A stretch of 64,000 nt of DNA from Glandiceps talaboti (GCF_964340395.1 NC_135551.1:6166463-6230462), one strand, 5' to 3'. Positions 16,064 to 28,455 are shown, counted from the first letter of the stretch. The notes: a model not told the origin generated them from the sequence alone. Translations and numbers: made by a program.

Positions 16064-16160
16064 ATCAATGCAGTGTCATGTGACAATATAAAACGTTGTC
16101 TGTTGTAAGTTTATTTGATTCGTTGATATACTGCCCGTTCAATTGTTGTTTGTTCTACAG

Positions 16161-16258
16161 GAAAGCGATGGTACCCAAACGGGGACAACATTCCAAAAAG
16201 TGGCTTATATACCCTTCGAATAGCAACTGATCAATTCGAAATGATGACTCCACCGCAG
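16161..16258 (+). pseudogene. Decayed copy of the Xaa-Pro aminopeptidase penultimate exon
   Basis: Flanked by intact splice dinucleotides (TTCTACAG|GAAAG and CCGCAG|GTCAG), like the live exon at 28214-28312 and recognisably homologous along its whole length (VAYIPFE versus VAFVPFQ). It carries an in-frame TAG at 16221-16223 and a 1-nt deletion that shifts the last third (98 instead of 99 nt). The partner of the final exon (28996-29139) is not present downstream, and homology resumes only with sequence from beyond it (about 29455). Confidence 0.8.
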
Positions 16259-16379
16259 GTCAGTTAAAACTACTCAACATCTGTCTACTTTATACCATGT
16301 ACAAGCCAACTTGTACACGTCAACACAAAATGTGCATCTTGGCATTGGCTAAGTGAGAGGGAAGCATTTCTTTTTCAAT

Positions 16380-17115
16380 TTGCGTTGTTTTATTCAAAAC
16401 TCATACTTAATAAGGCTATCATGTGTGGTTATTTCTTCCATGATCATCGTGATGGGAACTGTGTTTGTAGATATGTATTAGCTATGTTGGTAATATTCAG
16501 AAATTGTTATATTTACTATAGTTGTATCGAAACAATTTCTCTTGACTTGATGACTTATACAATTTTTTTGGTTATTACTACGTTGTTTAAACTCCATTCT
16601 TCAAATGTTTTGCCAATATATTAATTTACGCTTATTAAAGCGACTGGTATTTAAAGGTTTATTGTTTCAACTTTGTATGTGTACACTTACCAGCATGGTT
16701 TATGTCCGTCCACAGCAATTCCATTGTCTGATATTTTAACAGTATGTATATTGAAAGACATGTTTGTCAACATTCTATGCGAGAGGTGTGAGACTCATAG
16801 TTTTACGTACTGACAAAGAAAATTTAGAAACACAATTCATTGGTTGTTCTTATATGAATAATATGATAATTGATTGATAATATTTTTATGTTGATATTTT
16901 TTTTTCAAGAAGATATTATAAAATATCAACATTTGATATTTGATTGACTGAATGTGATCGCTGTGACATTATTTGAAAACCATTCTCATGGACAAAATTC
17001 CTGTATTGCATAATGCATTCCTTGCATGTATTCTTATGGAACTCATTGAAGAATTTGCAAGATGGATTAGTTAAAACACGTAACTGAACTTCAAGCCAGG
17101 ATATCAATAATTTTA
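16380..17115. repeat. Paralogous copy of the aminopeptidase 3' flank
   Basis: Segments such as ATTCAGAAATTGTTATATTT and AGTTGTATCGAAACAA are shared with 29455-29690. With the exon relic at 16161 this marks a duplication of the 28.2-29.7 kb locus that has since lost the final exon. A minus-strand 88-codon frame at 16916-17182 has no recognised domain. Confidence 0.65.
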
Positions 17116-17182
17116 TTATTCCTGAGATAATCCTGCGATCTTTACTGGTAACACATTCGTCGATGATGGTGTCATCGGACAA

Positions 17183-18590
17183 GTTCTAGTGAAAAACTGC
17201 TATAGGACTACTCCGCACAGTTGTCAGAAAGCTGTCTTTGTTGCTCTGTTTGAGGATGCTTTGGAGCTAGGCAGTACCTCAAATTGTCAAAACACACTTG
17301 GACATTCTAATCAGAAGGCCCCACGGTACAGTTTGAGAATGTGCCAAATTGAATCATATTGAACTAAATTGATCATGTGAAATAATTACTGTTGTAATTT
17401 GATTTAATTTACTGCAAGGCCAGAGTGATTGATATAAAACAGAATTATTGCTACAAAAGCATGTGCATTTTAATTGCATTATGTTTTTATATTTTTACTA
17501 ATGATATCTCTTATTTGTTGCAGATCTAGCACTGATTTGATTGTCGGAAAGACTTCTTGGATAGTGCTCCTTTTGAGGCCGGTATGTAAGTGCTGCTCTG
17601 ATTGGCTGCATTGCTACACGTAAACCTGTCATATTCAAATTGACCCATTTTGCCTGTATCTTTTTGTAGTGGCAGGAATCCGGCTTTGTGTAGTTTATGC
17701 TCAGAATCCTTTGTGGGAGGTCGTTTGTCATTAGCCAACAGTAGTGGCCAACTTACTTTGTCCCCTGAAGACGCTACTACTGTCTGAGGTTCGTTGTCGT
17801 GCGTTTATCAAGTGAAACTGAAATCAGAATTCTTACAAAGCAATGTACTGCAATTTAGGTGTGACCTATCGAGCACATTTCCAAATAGCGCAGGACAAGC
17901 CTATTTGTTCAAAGTACTAATTTAATGTCACTCCGACCTGCAACTTTAGTTCATGTAATTAAACAACATAAATAAATTTAAGACACAATTTTCCGTTTGT
18001 ATTTCCTTTTAGAACCATTCCTTATTCATTTGTCAGTTATACAGCGTTCCTAGAACACTAAATTGAACAGCAAGTAAAGACTTTAACTTTATATACAACT
18101 TGCATTTGAAGTACATTGAGTAATCGGACAAAGAGTGATGGTGGTAGGACTAGCAGCCGGGACTAGTAGATCATACAATTACCGAAAGTCACTAAATCCT
18201 TAAATATATACTCTATTTGGATGCAAATACTTCTTATGGGTGGGCTATATCAAAAGATTTACCTACAGGAGGCGCCAAACGATTGGCTCATGTAGACGCG
18301 ATAGATTTATCTAGATATAATGATGAAAGTAAGAAGCTATTATACTCGAGGTCGATTTAACATATCATTAAAGAATACGTAATCGACACAATTCATTTCC
18401 ATTAGGCCCTGACAAGATAGATATTAAATCAGACATGCTTTCTAAATATTGTCAAACTGTAAACAAAAAACACAATAATCAATATTGGTGGTGTTAAATT
18501 AGTCCCAAACCTAATGAATAAAGAGAAATATGTTTTCCAATACAGAAATCTACAATTATACATCTTTAGGATTAAAAATCACAAAGGTAC
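17183..18590. other. Intergenic, no supported gene
   Basis: Minus-strand frames of 70-77 codons at 17498-17738 overlap each other in two frames and match no family I recognise. Confidence 0.3.
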
Positions 18591-18599
18591 GCAGAGTAT

Positions 18600-19121
18600 T
18601 AGAGTTTGATCAGTTACCATGGCTGAAAGCATCTATAGAATCCAACACAGATATGAGATACATATGCAATTGGACGAGAACAGACTAACTAAGATAATAT
18701 TTCTGTGGGACTTTTCACTTAATTACTGTAATTGGTCTGCAGAAATCTGTAAACTTCTTGATGGGTTGAATTTAAATTAACATTATGATGTTATTTTTCC
18801 TAATGATTTATTTATTTTAGTAGAACAACATTTACGTAATCAGCATCAAATAGTTTGGGTCAAAAATATCAACGTGCATGTGTTATTTTCAAAGATAACT
18901 ATATCACTGAACCATACGTTTCTATGGGTCTTTCACGAAGTCAACGATCTTTTTTGGCAAAGTTTCGGTCAGGGATTTTGCCACTTCCTTTAGAAACTGA
19001 GAGATATAGAAACGAACCAGCGGGCGTTAGACTTTGTGTATTTTATGACCAAATTCCTATAGAAAATGAGATTCACTTTATTTTACATTGCAGTCTTTAT
19101 GATGTCATACGTAGTACATAA
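18600..19121 (+). pseudogene. LINE 3' coding end, C-terminal domain
   Basis: Split over frames: LTKIIFLWDFSLNYCNWSAE (about 18687-18746), then from 18855 KYQRACVIFKDNYITEPYV, LSRSQRSFLAKFRSGILPL, ETERYRNEP, LCVFYDQ, ENEIHFILHCSLY. This is the classic C-terminal region of a LINE group common in invertebrates, with a Cys/His cluster normally reading R-C-x-x-C...E-HF-x-x-C-Y. In this copy one Cys of the C-x-x-C pair is gone (CVFY). There are frameshifts upstream, and no RT palm is left. Confidence 0.75.
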
Positions 19122-19410
19122 CACGGGATATAACATCGAATACATCACACTATCAGACAATGGGAAATTAAAGTATTTGGTGACGATTCAGGCTAGGAAT
19201 ACAGCAAAATTCATTGAAGCAGCCTTTTAAGACGGAAGGAAATGTTGTATCTTAGTTAAAGAAAAAAAAATTCTCACATTGCATGTACAATTACTTCTTC
19301 ATTTTCACTGTAACCTCTCTATATTGTCATGTATCCATTTTTTGTTCAAGGGGACGTATAAACCCGATGGGCTGGAAGGTATTTTATTACCTCATCTCAC
19401 TATAATACAA

Positions 19411-19548
<138 letters not shown>

Positions 19549-19920
19549 CACTCACTCACTACGAGATCCCTTGCTAAAAACTCATTTGAGAAGGACTTCT
19601 TCAAACTCCGAACATGGTTAAACAATGCAAAAATGTCCATTAACGATTGCGGCCAACCTATTTCTTATTTTTATCACGAATATTGAAAATAGGAAATAAC
19701 TATAGTCGAATTCTTATATAAACTAATGTGAGTGACTTCACATTAGTTTAATATGACGTCACCCTGTTGTCTTTGTTCAGTGCATTGTAATAAAATTAAG
19801 TTGAATTGGAATACGTAATGACATGAGTTTATTTTTAAGAAACTGTAGTCATACGAATTCTTATAGGAACTAATGATATGTGGGTGACGTCACATTGGTT
19901 ATGACATCACCCTGCTGTCC

Positions 19921-20382
19921 TTGTCCTCTGCACCTTCGCTGGCAGAAAAAATAGATAAAGATGACATATCATCCAGTCTTATCAAAATCCATGGTATGCT
20001 TAGTGATATGCAAGTGCAACAACAACGTTTAAATGACCGTATAGTGAACTTGGAGGAGAAATCACGAGCACTTGATGTAAGTACCCAATGTTCTGACTTT
20101 GAACTTCCTGGGCCTGCCCGCCATATTGCCGACGAGCAAACCACAAGCCACACCAGGCGACATTCACCAAGAGTTTATGGTGACTTTTGTCCCACTTAGT
20201 CAAGAACGACTAGTGAAGTCGAAAACATACAAAGTGAGTTTAACTCGCTAAGGGATTCACTTCAACAAATAGTACTGCTTCCAGAACTTCAATTATCCGA
20301 TTCCGGAGCGGGAATAAAGAAAAGTGATCAACCCAAACTGAACGTAATTATAAGGTGTGCCAGGTACATTGAAACTGCCTAA
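19921..20382 (+). pseudogene. Retroelement-like ORF with coiled coil, one nonsense codon
   Basis: One frame runs from TTG/APSLAEKIDKDDI to TAA at 20380-20382, broken only by an in-frame TAG at 20197-20199. The N-terminal part (MLSDMQVQQQRLNDRIVNL) is a heptad-like coiled coil. The C-terminal part ends LQQIVLLPELQLSDSGAGIK, then KKSDQPKLNVIIRCARYIE. The style (coiled coil, then a short conserved helical block) resembles gag-like or ORF1 proteins of retroelements, but I cannot name the family. No upstream ATG is evident. A shorter decayed copy is at 11780-11990, so the ORF moves with duplication A. Confidence 0.5.
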
Positions 20383-20509
20383 AGTTATGGTGTCAATTTA
20401 CCATTTTCTGTGAATATTCCTACTTTTGAATGACCTAATCGTAAGTTTTCTGATAAAGCGCGTTAATTTCTGACTTTAGAGATACCATCCCTATTGACAA
20501 TGGTTATTC

Positions 20510-21060
20510 TTGAAAGTACTTGTTTTTAAGAGCTAACTCACACATGTGCACTTTTCGGATACATAATCGTTATGGTACATTGATGTATAGTTATAAACTG
20601 ATTTCAAGCCTAGTCGCTTTCTAGTGACATACCCACTTTCAGAGTAAAGTGTCAGGTGTTATATTGTTTCCTAAGAACGAGTGAACTGGCACGTATATAG
20701 CTATAGAATTTGGGACAATGCTGAATGACGTGTACTGACATTCCATAAGGCTTTCAAGAATAGTAAACCTAAGACAAACAGGATTTGAAATAGTATACAA
20801 CCTGGGACGTTGTATAAGAAAAGCAGCAATATTGTGTTTGAAATACAATGATTTTATCAATATGGAACAAAGTGTAATTAAAAAGTTGAACGATTACTAT
20901 ACATCCAGCGTGGAAAGTGTACAGACATTCGTGGTGTTTAAACGTCAACTATATTTAATTATACTTCACTAGTGACAACCTTTCACAATCTGTGCATGTT
21001 ATGAAAACAATTAGTATATTTTCTTTAAATTAGTACTTTGTTATAACTATTGACAATTGC
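20510..21060. repeat. Internal module m1' of duplication A2
   Basis: Counterpart of 12115-12720, without the TA expansion. Confidence 0.65.
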
Positions 21061-21829
21061 AGTAATGTTGCGTCTTGGTGTCGGATTGGTTAACAGTGAC
21101 GTAGACACACTATATAGTACATATTTATTTGCGGGTGTTAAATTATAACGCCTATTAAACTAAACTGTTGTAATTGTATTACTAAACGACCAAAATATAC
21201 AAGCAGAATACTACTATAGTGCTATTGGTATCACTAATTAATACCCCCAGGTCTGGATGTGTTGCGTAAAATTCACTTTTTTGAAATCATCCACGTATAC
21301 ATGTAGGATGATTGATTCATGTTGCAATTCATTTTGAGTAATTTCAAAAAGATAAAGAAAAGTATAACAAAGTTTGATGACGATACTTATACTTCCGAAA
21401 ACTGGAGTGTGTCGACTATCAGAATGTATCTCAAACTGATGTTTTCACACAATTTAGGATGCTATCATCGTGTTTACAAATGTGGGTAAAAGTTACCATG
21501 GTAACGATAAATAACAATCAGAACATATGTTTTAATATTCATATGATTATAGGGTTATCAACTTAAATTAAACTTTGTCGGAATGTTTAAGTTTATGCAA
21601 CTTTTTATATGAACCGGCGAGATTGCCTGTTAGACGATTTGTTTAACACTCATGCAGACTTCAACATCAAACGTTCGACTGGAAATAATGTTTATTTTGA
21701 AAAGTACAATTACAAAATATACATGCTAGCCAGTGAGCCACCAAGTGTTTATTGTACTCATACGAGTGTTAAATGTGATATAATATCATATGATGTGATG
21801 TGATAGTCCGGTTACACCAGTTTACACAT

Positions 21830-22010
21830 ATACTTATTTCTTGTCTATATGCTGTGACGCCGTTGTCTGTTATCAGTCCAGTCAGACTAATGTCGCTGGC
21901 AAACGTAGCAATTGCGCATGACACATGCGAATTACTACAATGAGCTTTGTATATAGAAATAGAAAGGGAGACGGTACTCTTACGTGTTGCGCCCCAGCCC
22001 CGTACAGCTG
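21830..22010 (-). pseudogene. LINE RT relic, duplicate of 13480-13700
   Basis: The minus strand again shows VPSPFLF followed by degraded RT sequence (stops and shifts). It occupies the same relative position between the two modules of A2. Confidence 0.65.
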
Positions 22011-22029
22011 GACAAACTCTATTAAATAA

Positions 22030-22520
22030 TAATTATTCTTGAAACCCGTCGTTTTTGGGTGAGACAACTCACCCATGTTCTATTGACATACCCTCTTGCA
22101 GCGTCAAATGTCAGGTATTATATTGTTACCTCAGAATAAGTGAACTGGCACGTATATTGCTATAGAATTTGGAACAATGCTGTATGACATTCCATGGAGG
22201 CGTTCAGAATACTGGCCCTAAGACAAACAGGCTTTGAAATATTGTACAACCTGAGACGTTGTGTTGGAAAATACAATAGCATTGTGTTTAAAATATAGTA
22301 ACTTTATCAGTATGAAACAAAACGTGTATTTATTACAGATAGAGGAGCGATTATTACACATCCAGCGTGGTATGTCATAAAATGGAAGTGTACAGACGTT
22401 CGTGGTGTTTAAACGCCAACTATTTTTAATTATACCTCACCAGTGACAAGCATTCACAATCTGTGTATGTTATGATAATAATTAGTATATTTTCTTCAAA
22501 GTTAGTAATTTGTTATAACT
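22030..22520. repeat. Internal module m2' of duplication A2
   Basis: Counterpart of 13710-14290. A short deletion has removed the TACATTGATG part near 22080. Confidence 0.6.
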
Positions 22521-23698
22521 CTTGACAATCGTCTTAACGCCTTTTTGTGTCACAAAGTGACATTATTACAAACTACAAACACCTGACAGCATTGTTCTAT
22601 ATACTGACCTTGATAGCACTTTGATAGTCTTCAGCTTCGAGACGCAGTCTTTTATGTTATTTTCAACCCCTAGATTCTTGTTTGTTGAATAGTGTGTTAC
22701 ACTTCTAAGTTCGATGAAATAATCAAACTTACGTTGTTAGACGTCTTGGAATAGGACAGGTAACATGGCGTCCTGAGCTCCCCTGTCCGCTTTCACGCAT
22801 GGGTAGTTCTTCTTCGTCTAGACGGGTTCTAAATATAGCATATGACATCATTTGTACATTATATGTGGATTGTTAGGCAAACATTTTGTTTAGTCTTCCC
22901 TCCATGTGTGTGGAATATTTTGTCAAAACTACAAAAAACCTTATGTTTTTTCTCTTTGACGAGTTATAACCTGTAATTACTTTTTTGTTCTTTTTAATTT
23001 TCTGTTGATGTGGGGTTGGAGGGGAACGATTTTTTGCTCCGTGTCAAATGTACTTTTAATTCTATACCTTATATTAGTTACTTACTAATGAGAAGACTCG
23101 ATTAATTAAAGCTGCACTCACTACAACATAGATGTGTTTTTGAAAATAATTTGTTGAATATAATGACATACTCATATTATCGTACACTGTGAACAGTACT
23201 GCATTACCAGTGTGTGGGTGTATTTTAATTGCTGCATACATGATAAATGAAAGTGGATCCGCGCCCCAAAACAGCGCCCTTAACGTTGGTAACTATATAT
23301 TTCAATCCTGTCTTTGTACTACCTATGGATAATATCGATCACTGTTTAACATGTACAATGTCAAATTATTGGTATTTACTCATATTCAGTGAATATATTG
23401 CGGTTGTCAGATCGTAAAAATGATACTCCTCTTAAAACTAGATTAGTTTTAACATGATAGTGATGGATTCAAAACCACTCTGTTCCTCATGATGTAAACT
23501 TGCTACTACATCATCTACGGATAACATCGACCGCTAATCAATGGTGTTTTTTTTTTAAAAGTAATTGACTAATTTTTACTGCATCTTTCTCCCAGTTGTA
23601 GCATACTAAACATACTAAGCTGCTTTAAAACCATAACGGCAGTATTATTGGCGATATGTGATTGATGAATTATACGAGTAGGTAATCTACTATTTTTT

Positions 23699-23741
23699 CA
23701 TATATATATATATAAAGAAAATATAAAGAAAATATATACCG

Positions 23742-23816
<75 letters not shown>
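23699..23816. repeat. (TA)n and (CA)n microsatellites
   Basis: TA at 23699-23714, then CA at about 23745-23816 with one AAAC interruption. Confidence 0.95.
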
Positions 23817-23820
<4 letters not shown>

Positions 23821-23929
23821 TATATTTCTTTTTTTCATATGTGAGTGTCTAGTTCAGGTAGTTATCCTTTCCATTGTTTTCCATTTGGTCTCTGCGTTAT
23901 TGGTTCTCTCTCGTCAGATGTAGATCCAT

Positions 23930-24240
23930 TACAGATTGGAAGAACAGTTTAATATAATTGTGTTTATAAGTTGATGTCAGTTTGCGCATCCACTATTGCT
24001 GGCGACACTTCAAAATTTAAGTGATTTTATTATCCTCAAATATGTAGAAAAAAAAGTTTAGGGTCGGTATGAAAAACTAGGTTGGGTCGGGTTACCGGAA
24101 CGACGCATTTATATATCTAGATATATTGTGTAAGAATTATTTTTAAAAAAATCGTCCATGTGTACATATGGGATGATTGGTTAAAGTTGCAATTCATTAT
24201 CAGAAATCTCAAAAAGAGCAACAAAAGTATAACAAAGTTA
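23930..24240. repeat. Patchwork of other repeats
   Basis: 23940-24070 is similar to the 3' part of the first LINE (3951-4075; TTTAGGGTCGG block). 24141-24240 is similar to 12950-13040 of duplication A (GTATAACAAAGTT block). Confidence 0.55.
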
Positions 24241-24420
24241 ACAATTGACAATAAGTTGAGATCTTTTCAACTTAAAATACTGCACAACATATTACCTACT
24301 AATGTAACATAATCAAAATTCAACCCACCTAGATTGAATCTGAGAAATGTACCTTCTGTGATAAATTTAAAAAAGAAGAAACTTTGTCATTGTGTTATGT
24401 TTACGTTCTGACTGCTATAG
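24238..24420 (+). pseudogene. L1-like LINE C-terminal fragment
   Basis: Reads LTIDNKLRSFQLKILHNILP, then after a frameshift EKCTFCDKFKKEETLS. This is the end of an L1/Tx1-type ORF2, whose C-terminus has F-KILH-ILPTN and a CTFC...E-T cysteine motif. Only about 60 codons remain. Confidence 0.7.
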
Positions 24421-24449
24421 GGGATTGTTGTTTTATCTCAGGAGTAATA

Positions 24450-25760
24450 AGATTATATTAAATATACACGACATATAATAGAAAAAAACACAGTAAACAA
24501 GTCTGGTCTATACGAAAAAAGTTGACCGACAGCAGACATTGGCAGAAATTAGATCACTGGATTATATTCTATGCTCAGCGTATGGTAAAGTCAGTTGATT
24601 ACTGTAATGATACTAGATCTAAGAAAACCTTATGATAAGTATACACCTTTTATATTTGGAAATTTAGTAACACGTTCCTAACCTTTGTAAACGAACTGGA
24701 ACAAGTGACAGTGTAGATTACTTTATGCAATCGTTGATGGCGCTCTGATTGTCTATGATACACTGCACTATCAATATAACGTCTTATTACAGTCAGGTGA
24801 CACTAATAGTTTATTCATATTTGGTGAATCGTTCAATTCGTATGAATATAGTATGAAATAACAAATGTACGCTATAATGATAGACGGCAGGAAATCTAGG
24901 ATTTCCTAAGATTGTACTTGATTGTAAATAGACTAGTGTTAAGGAAAAACTGATTATAATAGATGTATTGGGATATAGAAAGGAAACGCGAGGTCATCCA
25001 AACTTTAGAATTTTGAGCTATTAATTTTCTACCCACCTAAAACACCCACCTATGGCTGCACGTAATTCACTACTGTCACGGTCTACTTAAAAAATAAAAT
25101 ATAAAAGAAACACAACAATGAAATGAATAAAAAGAACACAATTTATTCTAACAACAAAATCCTGTTTGTCATTTACGGCCAAATGTGATAATTATCTTTA
25201 ACTGAGTCTCTGTAAGTAAAATGCTTACACACGTCTAGGCAATCAACCACCTGTAACAAGTGAAGACGCCATTAACATGAGCGCCATCAACGACGAATCT
25301 AGAGTATAACAAAAAAACAACAACACAGACATAATTCAAAGCCACTCTACTATAAATTGTAGACATTTGTATCAAGTTATACTTCTCTACAATCCTACAA
25401 CTACTAAGTATTGATTATTAACTAAACACACATATAAAGAAAATAATTTGTCGATGCTAGATACAGATACTATATATTAAATCATAAATGTCTGAACACG
25501 TCATCAACAAATACTCTGATATATTCTACTCCAGATAAGGGTCAATCACTGCTAAAATCGTTCTACGTTCGAGACTATGTCATCAATATAGCTATTATAG
25601 CAAATAGCCCCATCAACATTGTATATTAACATGTTAAATTAATCATTTGATAGTAATTATCATTAGAGGAGTAACGAAGTTAGTCAATGGTTGATATATT
25701 TATGAATCTACAAGGTCTTTACTTTAATTCTACTTTAATAGATTGCATAGGTCTAATAGA
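24450..25760. repeat. TPR-gene 3' flank, shared with the R1-R3 repeat family
   Basis: 24540-24660 matches 29920-30000 and 45520-45610 (ACTGGATTATATTCTAT block). 24700-24860 matches 50200-50300 and 29990-30050. 25240-25330 matches 50745-50800. 25605-25760 matches 59950-60110. A minus-strand TTTATT (AATAAA on the transcript) at 25142-25147 could serve the TPR gene, which would then have a ~1.1-kb 3' UTR. Confidence 0.55.
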
Positions 25761-26221
25761 CTTCAATGTTAAACTTCAATTACAGCTAAAACATCAAATC
25801 ATCATTCTAATCAATAAAAAAATGCAAAATTACACAATCTACTGTCTCATTGCATCAAATATACCGGTAACAATTCATGTGACGTCAATTATGAGTTACT
25901 CTTCAATCTTAGTTTTTACATCTATAGCTATATACTATGTAAACTGATGATATTACAATTTCCACCACTGGAACGTCTAAACTGCGATTTGTGGTATATT
26001 ACTGTATTGGAACTAAATTACTCTATCTAAAATCAAGAAGAATGTTTCAAAATAATATATTGAAGAACTACGGAATATTGCCTTGGTCACGTGGTTGTCC
26101 GTATTCACTACAAATGTTGAGTATCGCCATGGTTACATAGTGGTCCGTATTCACCAATAAGAAGTCAGAAAATGTGTTCAACTAGTTCGTTATACATCGA
26201 ATGGCTTATCGATTTGAAAAG

Positions 26222-27070
26222 TTAAATCTGTCCTTGAATTGGTTCGTCGGTCATTTCACTCTGTATTGCTTGTCGATAGTATTGACATGCCGTTTCAAAC
26301 TCATTCAACTTGTTATACATATCACCTATCTTGACTAATGCATCTTTGTTGTCTGGGTCACTTTGTACAACTTTCTGCATCTCTTTGATTACACGTTTGG
26401 CTGCATTTTTCCCACACCAGTACTCAACGCCATGTTCAACTGTTTGATCGAAGAAATTCATGGCTTTGACACTGTCGCTCAATGACTCTTCGTACACTCC
26501 AGCTGTATACCAACACGCCTCGGACTTGTAATGAGGATCATTACTTGTTTTAATCATTGACATGTATGTTTCTATCGCTTCAGAATAGTTTCCTTGATAC
26601 TCTTTTATTATACCGATGCCTTGCTCAGCATCTACGAACACTCCATCAGAGCATTGTAACGCACGGTTGTAATATTCACTAGCTGTCACTAAATCTTCAC
26701 TCAAGCTTTTTTTACCACTATTTAACCCATGTTGATATTTCATGATGTGTGCGTCTCCGATTCCAACAAGGTATTGCGGGCTATCTGGTATTACCTCCAT
26801 TGCTTTACAGTAGTATTCATCTGCTTTGTCAAAATCCTTCATGTTGATGTATATATCACCAGCACAGTGCAACACCCATGGGGATTTAGGATTTCTACAG
26901 AGAGCTTCTTGTATTTCATATTTTGACTCATCAGTGTTTAACTTTATTAATACCCAACCCAAGATAGCTCTAGTATAGTTATGATTAGGATCGATTTCCA
27001 TTACTCTCTTTAAAGACATTTTACATTCCTTTATTGATAGAGTATACTTCTCAACTTTGGTCGCATACAT
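26222..27070 (-). CDS. Tetratricopeptide-repeat protein (probably terminal exon)
   Basis: An open frame of 282 codons with clean codon structure, by far the longest in the window. At least five TPR-like helical hairpins are visible: about residues 33-60, 64-97 (PWVLHCAGDIYINMKDFDKA), 148-178, 184-216 and 243-276 (ALVKIGDMYNKL...YYRQAI). Each shows the W/L-G-Y-A-F-A-P pattern of the fold. TPRs are protein-protein interaction scaffolds. There is no signal peptide or membrane segment, so a cytosolic role is likely. The ATG is preceded in frame by TAA, but just before it on the minus strand is a usable acceptor (TTTTATCGCGATAACAG|A, AG at 27072-27073). The frame may therefore be the last exon of a longer gene rather than a single-exon gene. 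No other TPR exon was found in the window, although its downstream flank is repeated at 50-52 and 58-60 kb. The specific TPR family is not recognised. Confidence 0.85.
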   Translation of the reverse strand: MYATKVEKYTLSIKECKMSLKRVMEIDPNHNYTRAILGWVLIKLNTDESKYEIQEALCRNPKSPWVLHCAGDIYINMKDFDKADEYYCKAMEVIPDSPQYLVGIGDAHIMKYQHGLNSGKKSLSEDLVTASEYYNRALQCSDGVFVDAEQGIGIIKEYQGNYSEAIETYMSMIKTSNDPHYKSEACWYTAGVYEESLSDSVKAMNFFDQTVEHGVEYWCGKNAAKRVIKEMQKVVQSDPDNKDALVKIGDMYNKLNEFETACQYYRQAIQSEMTDEPIQGQI

Positions 27071-27236
27071 TCTGTTATCGCGATAAAATTACAAAAAGCC
27101 TTGCAAGACGAGCCAGTCTGGTTTGTTACGAAGAGACACTAAGGTCAGTTAACAACGCCCCGTGTTTGATAATGCATTTACAATACAGTACATTGTAACT
27201 ACCTGAACAATACACAAAATAGATAGCGGCGGATTC

Positions 27237-27360
27237 TTCTTTATCTATCTATCTATCTATCTGTCTGTCTGTCTATCTGTCTAGCTAGCTATCTATCCAT
27301 CCATCCATCCATCCAGCCATCCATCCTTCCATCCATTCATCCATCCATCTATCCACCCAT
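27237..27360. repeat. (TATC)n / (TGTC)n / (ATCC)n tetramer array
   Basis: Compound tetranucleotide microsatellite just upstream of the TPR frame. Its minus-strand translation is a Gly-Trp-Met-Asp-type repeat that is not a real protein. Confidence 0.9.
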
Positions 27361-27730
27361 TAGAGAGTAGAGAGACTTTGTGAAATGTGTCATTTAAATC
27401 AAATAGAGGATGAATTCCACTTTTTACTTGTATGCCCATTTCATACTTGTATAAGGTCAAAATATATTGCTCATTATTTTTATAATCCCCGCTGCAACAT
27501 AAATGTGTACTACTTCTGTCGTCTCGCAAGGTTAACACTCTCAGAAAACTAAGTAGATATTTCATGCTACTAAACTTACAGAAGATCATAGTAGGAACTC
27601 TGAGGTATAAACCTTTCCCTACTGCCTACTGTTCCCTATGTGGGACTAATGCGCTATTTCTAGTGATCCGAGCATTTCGTATAGTTAAGGTTTGTACTTT
27701 TTAGTCGGTAACCAACAGTACTGAATAAAC
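27361..27730. other. Intergenic, no supported gene
   Basis: About 370 bp between two simple-sequence arrays with no recognised coding or RNA feature. It may be an intron if the TPR frame has upstream exons. Confidence 0.3.
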
Positions 27731-27739
27731 GATTGATTG

Positions 27740-27905
27740 ATGTGATATGATGTGATGTGATGTGATATGATGTGATGTGATGTGATGTGATGTGATATGA
27801 TACATGATGCCAGGTGATGTGATGTGATGTGATGTGATGTGAGGTGATATGATGTGATGTGATGCGAGGTGATGTGATGTGATATTATTTGACACAATGT
27901 GATGT
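27740..27905. repeat. (GATGT)n pentamer array
   Basis: GATGT/GATAT pentamers, the same type as the LINE tails at 15499-15702 and 28431-28455. No LINE coding sequence is left next to it. Confidence 0.9.
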
Positions 27906-28213
27906 GATAGAAACGTATACAGCACTGAACTTAAAGAACTTACACACAATGTAACGGAATTAGTGTGGTGTGTTTGGTGTGTTATATTGTGTAATGTTAT
28001 GTAGAATAGCGTGTTTCCATAGTAATATGAATACATAAAAGTACATTTTTCATGTTTAATGCGATAAATTGATATGATATAACTCAACATGGCCAACTAG
28101 AGTAACGCATCAATGTTAAGCAGCGTCATTTAATAATATACAAAGCTGTGTGCTGTAAATTTATGGTATGTGATGATATAATGTCGTGTACATCAATTGT
28201 TTATTGTCTACAG

Positions 28214-28312
28214 GAAGACTTTGGCAACCAAACATGGACAACTTTCGATGAAGTGGCGTTTGTACCCTTTCAATACAAACTGATCAAATTCGAAATGATG
28301 ACGCCACCACAG
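28214..28312 (+). CDS. Xaa-Pro aminopeptidase-like protein, penultimate exon
   Basis: A 99-nt, phase-0 exon of 33 codons between GTCTACAG|GAAG and CCACAG|GTCAGT. It encodes EDFGNQ, TTFDEVAFVPFQYKLIKFE and MTPPQ. This matches the C-terminal segment of cytosolic M24B aminopeptidases (XPNPEP1/APP type), where a strand reading L-TF-x-VT-VPIQ-K-I precedes the last helix pair. The enzyme removes N-terminal residues before proline using two metal ions, but the metal-binding catalytic exons should lie upstream and are not recognisable in this window. The exon joins in phase with 28996-29139. A broken paralogue lies at 16161-16258. Confidence 0.75.
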
Positions 28313-28430
28313 GTCAGTATATGTACACTGGAAATCAATAAACATACTACTCTACAACTGTCTACCGTGCACAAGCCAACTTGTGCACATAAAACAAAGA
28401 ATATGAAGGTTATATGATGAGGTGATATGT

Positions 28431-28455
28431 TGTGATGTGATGTGATGTGATGTGA
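28431..28455. repeat. Short (GATGT)n run in intron
   Basis: Five GATGT-type units inside the aminopeptidase intron (28313-28995). Confidence 0.85.

Noticed and set aside
17498-17738. Minus-strand frames considered as integrase or recombinase pieces
   Set aside because: Two overlapping frames with no catalytic residues or family motifs; not supportable.
27701-28096. 131-codon minus-strand frame rich in His-Ile-Thr-Ser
   Set aside because: Translation of the GATGT pentamer array.
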